Notes under the pieces: generated by a model
Told to the model about the DNA's origin: nothing
Database searches by the model: none
Seen by the model: only the letters and a program-made list of their open reading frames with translations
DNA from: a virus
IMG/VR virus record: IMGVR_UViG_3300025276_000023
Span: 62,001-126,000 of that record
DNA: 64,000 nt
Strand: one strand, 5' to 3'
Translations under genes and position numbers: made by a program
In this document: positions 49,691 through 59,134 of the stretch, one piece after another
Layout of the letters: each line of letters begins with the position of its first letter
Numbering within the stretch: the stretch's first letter is position 1

Positions 49691-52186
49691 ATGAAAGAGA
49701 GCGTTTTACTACACGCTCTCCAGAATGCTTGGGCTAACCCATTAGTCGATCAGCCAGTACGTTTAAAACCGGCTAAATTAACAGGCATTAACGGAGAGTT
49801 GATTTCATTCGATTATTTCAATACTCGCTATCCATTACCTAATAGAACAGAACGTTTTCATATCTATCACATTGGTGTCTATTCTAGCAACGCTGTACTC
49901 CTTACAAAACTAAGTCAGTACGTATGGACGTCTATGGATGATTTGGTAACTAAGCAAGACTTTATCTTTCATGGTTATACAGACGATGGGATGTTCATTC
50001 CTAATCACGATGTATTTGTAATCCTATCAAGTGATAATGATTTAATCTTTGCGGTGCGTGAAAGAAAGCAGTACGACCTTTATAGAAAAACCTTCTATAC
50101 TAGATTCCAGCAAAACGCATACTTTGCTTCTGAGTTTTCGACAGCTCCACTAGATTCAACAGCTAAAGGCAAACAGATAACTACTGATAGCGAACTGATT
50201 TCTTTAAGACAAGAAATTATTAAACATCAGAAATATGAAGGACATACCTTTATTTATAAAGATGGTTATTTGATTGATTCAGATACAATGCAAGATGTTA
50301 AGATTGGTAGTAACTTAAGCTTTGTTTATGACAGTTCTATAAAAGAAGTTATCGACTTTAAGTTAGATGAATTAGATACTTACCTATCAGCTATCGATGT
50401 CAATACCAAATACGTGCTACATCCTAATAAAATAACGAATCCTGGAACGACTGTCGACTATGTTGACGATGTCGATTTCTATCTGGTACACAAAGATCCA
50501 TCAGGTGGTGAAACGAAAGGCGTTCTTATTTACAGACATAAAACTACAGACTCTCGCTCATTGACGCATAGAGACTGGGGTCTTAACTATGATCAAGTTC
50601 AGTTCTTATTAGATATCACTAAAGACATAGCTGATTATTACATTCGTGCCTATGTTCGTCACAGTGGACATGATAAGCGTCTTAATTTATCGGAAGATAG
50701 GATTCATGAGTTCTATAAAATGTCTGACGACGCTATCTACGAATCATTAACTGGTAAATCATCTTTAATGCCGGAATGGACTGCTACTGGTTTAGAGTTG
50801 TCGGATTACATGCAGTTAGTTGCTAGTCCGTATAAACAGCTAGACGTCAGTGACGTCATACGTGGTTATGGTTATACCTCTTTAGCTAAAGCACTGGGAC
50901 AGGCCAGTATAGAGGCACTCGAATCTAATATCCCTTTAGGTCACGCTCTAAATGAAAACGTTACTGTTTTTGAATATTCAGTAATTGGCAATTTAATTGG
51001 TTTCCATTATCATCCAGCTGGCAGTAGCTATATACCTAGTTCATCTGAATGTTCTTTCATAACCGTTCTTTATGGTAAGCCTGGAAGTGAATATAGCTAT
51101 GTCGATTACGATTCGTCTGAGAAAGCAGATCCTAATCTAGACATACGAGTATTTGACTGTCCTATTATTGACGGTATTCCAGACAGAAAATGGAAAGAGA
51201 TTACTAATGAAACTAATAAATATCGAATTGAAGACGGTGAGATAATTTGGACGATTGATAAAGATGGTCGCTATGCTATCGTTGTTGATAACTCTATCTT
51301 AAAAATACACCAAGGTTCAATGACTGTTGATGATGGTATTATTGAAATAGACATACCTAGTGAAATGGGACTGATTCCTGAAAAGGTAGACGTGTTTATT
51401 AACTCTAAGCACTTAGCCGCCGATATAGACTATAGACGTATAGATAATGAGATAGTTATTTTAAACACTCGTTACTACGACTCTAAAGAAACTATCAATT
51501 TCATCATAGTCTGTAAAGGCATTGAAACTAAAATGTCTAAATATGAAATCCAAGAGAAAACGGGTTTTGTTATCAATGGTAAGATGGCAGTCGATAAAGA
51601 ATATGACTTAAAAGATGATAAAGTTCTTTTCTGTTATATGGATGGTCGTTTAATACTTCAAGAGAAGATAGCGTGGGAAGAAGACGGTACTGGTATGACT
51701 CGTCCTGGTTTCAATGGCTTTCCTTTCTCTATAACGGAAGCTTATGTCACGTTACCTAAACTAGTTGATTATGATCACTACCCTCGTCGTCAATACAGTA
51801 AAGAAAGAGATCAGGCCATCACTGCCTTATTCTCAGGCATGGGTTTATACGATAAACAAGACAGTCCTTCTGTAATGACGGATTACGTACTGTACTCACC
51901 ATTTATGTCATACATAATCAACGACATTGTCAAGGGGCTGAGAGAACCATTAGAAGCTCATGACTCTATCGATAAATATAACGATTGGTGTGAACGGTAC
52001 TATAAATATCTTGACTATGATCCATGTGTTAAATTCACTAACCAACAGATGCAGTATGTCAAAATACTTCCGTCCATTCATATTAGTGAACGTGTATCTG
52101 AGAAAGAGTATTCTTTCTTTGCTCGTATCATTGAGATTTATTTAAAGGACCGCATCATATTGCGAGATAGTGTGGTGATTCAATAG
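49691..52186 (+). CDS. Large virion protein, function unknown
   Basis: The 831-residue, Tyr/Asp-rich product (many YD and DY pairs) is beta-rich, e.g. RFHIYHIGVYSSNAVLL and VDVFINSKHLAADIDYRRID. It starts 9 bp after the upstream stop. Large Tyr/Asp-rich beta proteins in this place of the genome are typical of baseplate or tail fibre components. In phiKZ the neighbouring gene would be gp27. No enzymatic motif was seen. Confidence 0.62.
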   Translation: MKESVLLHALQNAWANPLVDQPVRLKPAKLTGINGELISFDYFNTRYPLPNRTERFHIYHIGVYSSNAVLLTKLSQYVWTSMDDLVTKQDFIFHGYTDDGMFIPNHDVFVILSSDNDLIFAVRERKQYDLYRKTFYTRFQQNAYFASEFSTAPLDSTAKGKQITTDSELISLRQEIIKHQKYEGHTFIYKDGYLIDSDTMQDVKIGSNLSFVYDSSIKEVIDFKLDELDTYLSAIDVNTKYVLHPNKITNPGTTVDYVDDVDFYLVHKDPSGGETKGVLIYRHKTTDSRSLTHRDWGLNYDQVQFLLDITKDIADYYIRAYVRHSGHDKRLNLSEDRIHEFYKMSDDAIYESLTGKSSLMPEWTATGLELSDYMQLVASPYKQLDVSDVIRGYGYTSLAKALGQASIEALESNIPLGHALNENVTVFEYSVIGNLIGFHYHPAGSSYIPSSSECSFITVLYGKPGSEYSYVDYDSSEKADPNLDIRVFDCPIIDGIPDRKWKEITNETNKYRIEDGEIIWTIDKDGRYAIVVDNSILKIHQGSMTVDDGIIEIDIPSEMGLIPEKVDVFINSKHLAADIDYRRIDNEIVILNTRYYDSKETINFIIVCKGIETKMSKYEIQEKTGFVINGKMAVDKEYDLKDDKVLFCYMDGRLILQEKIAWEEDGTGMTRPGFNGFPFSITEAYVTLPKLVDYDHYPRRQYSKERDQAITALFSGMGLYDKQDSPSVMTDYVLYSPFMSYIINDIVKGLREPLEAHDSIDKYNDWCERYYKYLDYDPCVKFTNQQMQYVKILPSIHISERVSEKEYSFFARIIEIYLKDRIILRDSVVIQ

Positions 52187-52199
52187 AGGTACAAAGAAC

Positions 52200-52541
52200 A
52201 TGTCAAACCTTTTTAGTCAAATACATACTGACGTTAAAATTGTAACCTCCTCTAAAGGTAAAGTAAACGTACCGAGTGAAGTAGAGGGCGGTAATGTTCC
52301 CGTGCGCATTTCAATGCACGACAGTGACGGTACCAACGTAGCAACAGGCTACTACGATGGTAAAAAGATTTATTCCGTTACTGATAGTACTGAAGGTCTT
52401 CGTGGACGTGTTGGTATTAAAGTTAGATTAAACGATGCGGATGGTGATGGTAAAGTATCATTATCTGAATTAATGCCTAATGCAAGATTGGATGGTTTCT
52501 TCTATCCAATCAATCCCCTAACAGTAACTGTAGAGGTATGA
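52200..52541 (+). CDS. Small virion-type protein with an EF-hand calcium loop
   Basis: The 113-residue protein has a full canonical EF-hand/dockerin-type loop, DADGDGKVSLSE (residues ~81-92), with D1, D3, D5, G6 and E12 in place. Loops like this bind calcium and stabilise fibres or docking modules. The rest is beta-rich (VPVRISMHDSDGTNVATGYY). It ends 3 bp before the next gene, so it is co-translated with the two large beta proteins around it. Calcium may stabilise the structure. Confidence 0.72.
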   Translation: MSNLFSQIHTDVKIVTSSKGKVNVPSEVEGGNVPVRISMHDSDGTNVATGYYDGKKIYSVTDSTEGLRGRVGIKVRLNDADGDGKVSLSELMPNARLDGFFYPINPLTVTVEV

Positions 52542-52544
52542 TAA

Positions 52545-54671
52545 ATGGCCGATAAGATTCCTAAAACGAATCCCGAGCTCTTTAATAAAGTGATAATGCG
52601 TCATGAATTATACACAGGTCCAGATGGGACTGGTGAGATAGTAGGTGAGGTAGATGATTTTATTTTAGACTATAGTACGGGTTTCTTTAGAGTTGTCGAC
52701 GTAATAGATAACATAGCTTCCATACGTCCATGGACTCCCCCTGAAACTAGCACTATTCGTGAAGATCTTGGTTTGATTGGTTTATTAAATGCTAACTCTA
52801 ATGAATTTTTATTCTTAGACACGACAGTGACTCCACATCGCGTAAGTATTCCTAGCTCCGTCACGTTTGCAGGTAGTCAAAAGAAATATGCTAAACTATT
52901 CTTCGGTAGTGATCTGACTGAAGATAATGGCATTGTCATAAGTACGCATTATGAGAACGGTCGTTACGTTAGTGAAAATATTCCATTAGAACGTGTAATT
53001 GTAAGTGACTTTACTAACGAAGCACTTAAGACGATGAAAGAGTCGTACGTCAATACTAAACTTCCAGACAATGAGCTTGTAACCTTAGTGGTGTATAGCG
53101 AAACTGGAATGCCTACTGATATACGAGAGTTCCGCGTCTATAATACAAACTACGTTAAGTCTTTAAATGTTCGTGAAAGCTATATCACATCCATTGAATT
53201 GAACTCTAATTTCTTTAGTGAAAATGATTCATCGTTGCTTGAAATACCAATGAATGTTTCTCTACGTGATTTAGACCTTACTGCTACTATTCGTTATCGC
53301 AATGAGCAAACTCGAACCGTGGCTATTGATGGCAATACAATGCGTATCGATGGTTTAGATAACTATATCAGCAATACCGACGGCAAACAGGCAAACATCA
53401 ACTTAGTTTATTCTTTGAGCGATGGTGAATATACATTAAATGCCGGTGGTCAGAATAAACGTATCGTTAATCAGAAATATAAAATCACCACTGTCGAGAC
53501 AGAAGGTAACTATACTGTTAAGTTATACGTAGTTCCTAACTGGGTAAGTGACGATGTAGGTTATGTATTAGAATATTACCTTTACGATCTAGATCGCGGT
53601 GATTATTTCTACGCAACTCCTTTTGTTGAGATGGGCAGTGGTTCACAACCATTCAAATCTAAACAGTACGGTACTGAGCAATGGTTGACAGTCGTAATCG
53701 ATGTATCTAAAGCTAACCGTAATTCAAAGCCATACAGACACGTACAGAAGTTTGCTGTTAGCTTGTTAAGCAATGGTCGTTCAGATCAAACACCTTGGTT
53801 AATTCGTTATGAGGACGACGGTAAATTGGAATACGGCTATAACCTTGAAGCAGTTGCAACCTATCAAACGATTAATGATTGGAAGATTGATATTTCTAAT
53901 AACCTAGAAAATACAACTAACTTCCTAACTGCGTGTTTTTACGCATCAAAACCATTAGTCAATACAGCCATTGAAAAGAACACTCCCGCTCCAACTCACT
54001 TCATTATGAACATCAATGGACGTGAGACTGAACACGTATTATCTGAATGGAACAATACGCTTAACAGTACTGTAGGCGGTACAGAAGGTAAATGTATTCT
54101 TTTACATTGGATTCGTAAGATTGGCGGACAAGTACTTCACCTAGGTATGTCACCCCTAATAACGCGTACTGAAATAAAATCATTGGCAGTCAGTTCTTCT
54201 AATGTTTCATTTCAAAAACCTGAAACGCTAGCCAATAACTTTTTAGAGCTACAGTCAGGTAACAGTACGGTCAATGAGTTTGATAAGAACACGTCTATTA
54301 AATTCAGCGCTGACGGTACGTACGAATTGTTATGGACGTCTGACGTAGATACCCGTGGTGAAGTCATTCCTAATACTGGCTTTAAAGGCGAGTGGATAAA
54401 TGGAACGCGTGACGATAACAATCGTTATCAGGTATCTGTAGCTATCATATCTCGTTGGGAGGCAGGAGACGGAATCAACTTCATCGACCTTAATCTCAAT
54501 GGCGCCGATTACGAAAACGGTAAAATAGTGGATATTGCAGGAGATGTAATCTTCTCAATGGAAAGTGATTTTGCACCATCGGGCTCTGAGATTTCTATTT
54601 CAGTGGCGATACGTAACAAAGACGTTCAAGCTTCTCGCGTCATTGATACATTAACGATAACTAAAAACTAA
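52545..54671 (+). CDS. Large beta-rich virion protein (fibre/baseplate candidate)
   Basis: The 708-residue product is dominated by beta strands in short segments (QTRTVAIDGNTMRIDGLDNY, NYTVKLYVVPNWVSDDVGYV) with few helices, the make-up of tail fibre or receptor-binding parts. There is no signal peptide. It ends in a compact domain (GSEISISVAIRNKDVQASRV). Translation couples to the EF-hand gene. It ends at a TATG-type hairpin. Not recognised as a family. Confidence 0.62.
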   Translation: MADKIPKTNPELFNKVIMRHELYTGPDGTGEIVGEVDDFILDYSTGFFRVVDVIDNIASIRPWTPPETSTIREDLGLIGLLNANSNEFLFLDTTVTPHRVSIPSSVTFAGSQKKYAKLFFGSDLTEDNGIVISTHYENGRYVSENIPLERVIVSDFTNEALKTMKESYVNTKLPDNELVTLVVYSETGMPTDIREFRVYNTNYVKSLNVRESYITSIELNSNFFSENDSSLLEIPMNVSLRDLDLTATIRYRNEQTRTVAIDGNTMRIDGLDNYISNTDGKQANINLVYSLSDGEYTLNAGGQNKRIVNQKYKITTVETEGNYTVKLYVVPNWVSDDVGYVLEYYLYDLDRGDYFYATPFVEMGSGSQPFKSKQYGTEQWLTVVIDVSKANRNSKPYRHVQKFAVSLLSNGRSDQTPWLIRYEDDGKLEYGYNLEAVATYQTINDWKIDISNNLENTTNFLTACFYASKPLVNTAIEKNTPAPTHFIMNINGRETEHVLSEWNNTLNSTVGGTEGKCILLHWIRKIGGQVLHLGMSPLITRTEIKSLAVSSSNVSFQKPETLANNFLELQSGNSTVNEFDKNTSIKFSADGTYELLWTSDVDTRGEVIPNTGFKGEWINGTRDDNNRYQVSVAIISRWEAGDGINFIDLNLNGADYENGKIVDIAGDVIFSMESDFAPSGSEISISVAIRNKDVQASRVIDTLTITKN

Positions 54672-54674
54672 ATA

Positions 54675-54710
54675 AATGAGGAGGGAATTAGTCCCTCCTC
54701 ATTATGTTCG
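54675..54710 (+). terminator. Hairpin terminator, TATG type
   Basis: Ten-bp stem TGAGGAGGGA / TCCCTCCTCA with loop ATTAG, followed by TTATGTTCG. Confidence 0.78.
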
Positions 54711-54740
54711 CTATTTTGTGATATAACTTAGGAGCTAACT

Positions 54741-57179
54741 ATGAGACAAATTAAAATACCAGTTGGTCAAATCATTGAGGACAGGAGCTTCATTGTTGAC
54801 TACGTTGGTCAAAATACCGGAAGACTGGTTGAGAAAGTAATACTCGATGGGACTACCGAAATTGAATATACTGGTGATGAAAGAGAGAAAGGACTTAGAA
54901 CCATTCTAGTTAAGAACGATGTTCGTCCTTCTGCCGATTCAAGCACTTTAAACATTACTCTAAACATCTCTAAGAAAACCCAGAGAAAAGTTAATATAAA
55001 ACTAAAAGGTAATTATGAAATAGAAGTTAACTGGGGCGACGGTTACGTGCAGGCAATCTCTGGGGATGGCGAAACTGTAGTAGAACATACATATAGTCAA
55101 GACGTCGTTAATCGCATGTCTATATCAGGCAGTGCCGAAGATATAAACGTTTCATCGGACTCCATTGTAATTGTAAGTAGCTTCGGTAAACTCGGATTAA
55201 ATAAAATAGATTTTAGTAACTGTACTAATTTAATCAAGATTCCAGAGTCTTTACCTGAATCAGTAATTGATCTTTCTTATTGTTTCAGTAACTGTCATCG
55301 AATCGATACCGGCAACTTAAGTCTCTGGGACTTCAGTCACGTCATTGATCTGACAGGTTTCTTATCTTTTGCGGAAGACAAGTTAGTATCGTTCAGTAAC
55401 ATGACTTTAGAAAAACTCGAATCTATCGATAAGTTTTTCTATAACTCCACTCGCTGTACTCTACAGTTCAATAACTGTAAATTGCCGTCTCTTAAATATA
55501 TGGACGGTGTCTTTGAAGCTGCAAATACTCCCACATTCCTTATCAGTGAAGTTAAGATGCCTGACCTGACTACGTTAAAGAACGTTTTCCTTGAAGCATA
55601 TACTGTTACTGAGAACCGTGGATTGTTTAAAATCACCGATAGTATTTTAGGCATGACAGTTGTAGAAAATTTGATCTACGATTGCTCTGGCATTGATGTA
55701 ATTTTTGAAAATTTGTCTTTCCCAAATGCTATAAGTGCTAGACAATTGGCAGTAGACATAATAGATACTGACATCAAGATCGACAACCTGACGTTTGGGG
55801 TAGAGACATCCGTAACTCGATTGTTTTCAAACGTCAATGCCTCGGTTAGCAATAAACGTTCTTCTATTTTTGTTCTAGGAAACACGTTAGGGAAAATAAC
55901 AGACTTCTATAGATTAATAGATAACGTATCCGATACTGATATTGTGTTTAACTTTAAGCAATTTTCACAAGAAACTCTGATTGATAATTTTACCGGAATG
56001 TTATTTAGTTTATCTAAGGTAGATATCAATTTAAATAATGTTGATATATCGACCATAGACATTACGGAGATGGTGGAAAACAGTAACGACGTAATGTTCA
56101 AGATGAATTTGACAATTGCTGAGCCCATAGTCTTCACTCGCATAGCTACAGATTCTGATCGTATAACGATAGATCTTTCAAACAGTCTGTTTAGAGATAC
56201 TGTCGAATACCGAACACTCTGTCCTGGCGCTAAAGAAGTTAAGCTAATAGAGACCAAAGTAACTTACGAGAAAGATGTTACATATAGCCGAGTCTTGCAA
56301 TCACATGAAGTTATCTGCTATGAAGCCATAGATAACATCTATAGAGAGAATGTCTATATCGATGCCTTAGTCGATGATTGTGGAGTGGATGAAATATATG
56401 CTAACAACTGGAAGATCTTTAAAGACCTTACTCTAATATGTCTATTTAAAAGGACTGAATTAATAAATCAGTTTAAAGAAATAACACTCAATGGTTGGTA
56501 CATCGCCGGCAATTTAAATTCTAAGACGCTTTCTCGTTATAAATTAGAAACCGAAGGCTATCTAGTAAGATGGTTTAAGAAATGTCGAATAGATCTAGTC
56601 TCTATGAGAAACTGGACTATAGATAAAGTAAGTAATTTGGAAAGTAACTGTTCTGATATATCAGGTATAAATAAATTAGATCTAGAGAACTGGACTGTCA
56701 ATGATATAAACATGAATTTTACGTTTAGTAATTGCGGTGCAAACATTAGCTTGAAGCGATGGGACTTTAGAAAAGATGTTATTTTACAAAATACATTTTC
56801 TAGTAACGTTAATTACAATCGTACCATAGATCTCAGCGGTGTCCTGTTTTCTGCTAAAGTATCTTTCTTAGAGACTTTTAAGAACAGTAATGTTAATATA
56901 AATTTACTTTCAATGAAGTTTAGAGAGCAGACGGTATTTAGAAATACTTTCGAGTATTTAGGTAGTTCGCCTGCTGGTAAAGACATTGAGATATTAATTA
57001 CCGGTCTCGCTAGTTTAAATGTAGATAATGTAGTCCTCATAGATTCATTCATGATTGGTCTAGGACGAGAAGTTAAAGTAAACGGTCTGGAAGGATTGAT
57101 GTTATGGAATCTTAATAGCGGCACTTTAGTCATTACTCCATTTACTAATACAACTCTTCCATTTGATCCTCCATTTTAA
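54741..57179 (+). CDS. PKD/BspA-like repeat protein (candidate adhesin)
   Basis: The 812-residue protein has a PKD-like module near ~85-132 (EVNWGDGYVQ ... VVEHTYS ... MSISGSA), the form found in bacterial BspA-type surface proteins. After it come many repeats of the BspA/DUF285 kind, with an NW or LD core then F-x-x-C/N, such as KIDFSNCTNL, IDLSYCFSNCHRID and KLDLENWTVNDINMNFTFSN. It is rich in Asn and Ser and has no membrane segment. In phages such modules usually serve as host-binding parts of tails. GGAGCTAACT precedes the ATG. This is the best receptor-binding candidate in the window. Confidence 0.68.
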   Translation: MRQIKIPVGQIIEDRSFIVDYVGQNTGRLVEKVILDGTTEIEYTGDEREKGLRTILVKNDVRPSADSSTLNITLNISKKTQRKVNIKLKGNYEIEVNWGDGYVQAISGDGETVVEHTYSQDVVNRMSISGSAEDINVSSDSIVIVSSFGKLGLNKIDFSNCTNLIKIPESLPESVIDLSYCFSNCHRIDTGNLSLWDFSHVIDLTGFLSFAEDKLVSFSNMTLEKLESIDKFFYNSTRCTLQFNNCKLPSLKYMDGVFEAANTPTFLISEVKMPDLTTLKNVFLEAYTVTENRGLFKITDSILGMTVVENLIYDCSGIDVIFENLSFPNAISARQLAVDIIDTDIKIDNLTFGVETSVTRLFSNVNASVSNKRSSIFVLGNTLGKITDFYRLIDNVSDTDIVFNFKQFSQETLIDNFTGMLFSLSKVDINLNNVDISTIDITEMVENSNDVMFKMNLTIAEPIVFTRIATDSDRITIDLSNSLFRDTVEYRTLCPGAKEVKLIETKVTYEKDVTYSRVLQSHEVICYEAIDNIYRENVYIDALVDDCGVDEIYANNWKIFKDLTLICLFKRTELINQFKEITLNGWYIAGNLNSKTLSRYKLETEGYLVRWFKKCRIDLVSMRNWTIDKVSNLESNCSDISGINKLDLENWTVNDINMNFTFSNCGANISLKRWDFRKDVILQNTFSSNVNYNRTIDLSGVLFSAKVSFLETFKNSNVNINLLSMKFREQTVFRNTFEYLGSSPAGKDIEILITGLASLNVDNVVLIDSFMIGLGREVKVNGLEGLMLWNLNSGTLVITPFTNTTLPFDPPF

Positions 57180-57191
57180 TAAGGTTTAGCA

Positions 57192-58421
57192 ATGGCGCTT
57201 ATAAAGGATATTTACGATAGTAATTTATCGCAACTTAAGATAGATGCGGAACTATGTAAAGACATAATAAAATATGAACATTCGTTTGTTCGTAAAAATC
57301 AAGAACATGTAGATTTCTTTGGTTCTGCTTTACTGGGAACACATCGAGTTATCTGGGGAAATGAAGAAAGGAATAAATGGTTAGATGATATTTTAGAAGT
57401 GGATGAGATAGCCCTTCGTAAAGATATCTACGACTTGCCACCTGAGCTCAATCCTAAAGACGGTTCTGGTAAAATGAAGATCAAAGTAGGTCTGAACTTT
57501 ATTAACCTTAGCTTTGTTTACTTGGCGTTTAGAATCAATACGTCTAAGTTACCAAGACAGTTAAGAACAGATGCGATGGAATCTATATTCAGAGTAATAC
57601 ACTACAAGTTTATTACTTCTCTTATACAGAACTATTTTAAAACGCATATGTCGGAGCGTCGTACAGCAGAAGCAGCATTCAATGAATTGAATGACCGCTT
57701 TGATTTAAAACGTTACGGTAGTTGGAAGAAGCTAATAGACATGCGTGCTGAAATGCTTTCGTCTACTAGAACAATCCATAAAAACACGCTTGAAAACTTC
57801 AATGATGATAAATCAGTAATCTATGTAGTAACTGATATACAAACTCGTATTCGTCGATTGATACAAGTGTACTTCGGTGTACTGGATGACGTTACTCGCT
57901 CTAAGCGACATCTAGTAACTACTTCAAGTATGGTAGATACAGACGATGGGCAAATGGTAAAAGATATAGTTATTGAAAAGAATAACTACTACCGCTACCT
58001 GATGCAAGTACTGCCAGACAAACGTTCTTTGATTAAAGACGATATTCTCTACCCGTTATTAGACATTAACCATTCTGCCTCTCCTGATAAAGTAAGAGAG
58101 ATATTGGGTTATATATCTGAACACGCTAGGGATAAAGAAGTGACTGTTCTGTGTAATGAGTTATTGATCTTTGTATTTAGTTTTATGAAAGAGAAGAAAC
58201 TCAAAACATCTCAATTAGCTGAACTAGCAACTCGTCTCAAAGCAATGTATACAGGTTCTAAAATTAAAGACCCTGCTATATTGAATCTAAGAACCAAAGG
58301 TGATGCATTAGTACGTAAGGGCAGTAAGTACTCAAGAACCGCTCCTGTGTCCACTGAGCGCACTGTAGTGCTATTATACTTAGCCATTCGTACATTGTCT
58401 ATAAACCGTTATAAAGCGTAA
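57192..58421 (+). CDS. Virion protein, function unknown
   Basis: The 409-residue, mostly helical, basic protein is the last plus-strand gene before the terminase operon, a position that fits phiKZ gp26. AAGGTTTAGCA precedes the ATG. It has no membrane segment and no catalytic motif. A neck, tail-completion or packaging accessory role is possible. Confidence 0.62.
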   Translation: MALIKDIYDSNLSQLKIDAELCKDIIKYEHSFVRKNQEHVDFFGSALLGTHRVIWGNEERNKWLDDILEVDEIALRKDIYDLPPELNPKDGSGKMKIKVGLNFINLSFVYLAFRINTSKLPRQLRTDAMESIFRVIHYKFITSLIQNYFKTHMSERRTAEAAFNELNDRFDLKRYGSWKKLIDMRAEMLSSTRTIHKNTLENFNDDKSVIYVVTDIQTRIRRLIQVYFGVLDDVTRSKRHLVTTSSMVDTDDGQMVKDIVIEKNNYYRYLMQVLPDKRSLIKDDILYPLLDINHSASPDKVREILGYISEHARDKEVTVLCNELLIFVFSFMKEKKLKTSQLAELATRLKAMYTGSKIKDPAILNLRTKGDALVRKGSKYSRTAPVSTERTVVLLYLAIRTLSINRYKA

Positions 58422-58430
58422 CGTGCATAA

Positions 58431-58459
58431 GGGAAGGGACTTAGTCCCTTCCTCTATGT
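58431..58459. terminator. Hairpin terminator between convergent units, TATG type
   Basis: GGAAGGGAC-TTA-GTCCCTTCC followed by TCTATGTTT on the plus strand; the minus-strand tail is CCTTATGCAC. Confidence 0.8.
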
Positions 58460-59134
58460 TTAGTCTTGGATTTCTTCCACTACCACTGGCTGCTCAGCGG
58501 CATCGGTTGTAGTTTCCATTTGTTGTTTTTGCATTGAATCATGGAACTGCTTTTGCATCACGTGTAAAACTTGTACAGTGATTAGATCGAATCTAACAAG
58601 GTCTTCATCGATAGAGAACCCAACCACGTGGCTAAGGATTGATACCGCATGTTCAAATGATACACGAGTAATGTCACTACCTTCAGTTGATTCAATAAAC
58701 TTAGGAAGATTATCGTCAAAGAACTTTTGAGCGTAAGTGATGAACGTACGATTATAAACTTCTGGAATTAATGTTTCGTGTTCAATGCCTACTGTTTTAA
58801 GTTCTAATTTAAACTCACCCAGCACTGCCATCATTAGACGGTTACAAATAACACCAGCTGTTTGACGAATTTCATTTACGATATTCATTTGCTCAGTGTA
58901 GTAATTGCTGTCTATTGCAATTTTACCAGCAGTTGGTTCAGCGTCTGTCAGACCCATTGATGAAAGGATAGATTCAACTTCCGCATCTTGCTTAGCCAGT
59001 TCTTCAAGTTCTTCTTCTGTATAAGGAACTTCATCGACTGCTTGAATTGCTTTCGTTTCACCACGACCCTGTAACTCTAAATCATCAACGCCCTGAGTTG
59101 TTTCTACTTCAACTGCTTCATTAACTTCTTTCAT
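58460..59134 (-). CDS. Acidic protein coupled to terminase
   Basis: I use the ATG at 59134 (MKEVNEAVEVE, 224 aa), where GAAGG is 8 bases upstream; the ATG at 59140 is too close to that site. It overlaps the end of the terminase gene by 14 bp. The N-terminal ~75 residues are strongly acidic (EVPYTEEELEELAKQDAEVE) and the rest helical. The coupling and acidic nature suggest a packaging or head-assembly partner. A small terminase is possible but is not shown by any motif. Confidence 0.65.
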   Translation of the reverse strand: MKEVNEAVEVETTQGVDDLELQGRGETKAIQAVDEVPYTEEELEELAKQDAEVESILSSMGLTDAEPTAGKIAIDSNYYTEQMNIVNEIRQTAGVICNRLMMAVLGEFKLELKTVGIEHETLIPEVYNRTFITYAQKFFDDNLPKFIESTEGSDITRVSFEHAVSILSHVVGFSIDEDLVRFDLITVQVLHVMQKQFHDSMQKQQMETTTDAAEQPVVVEEIQD

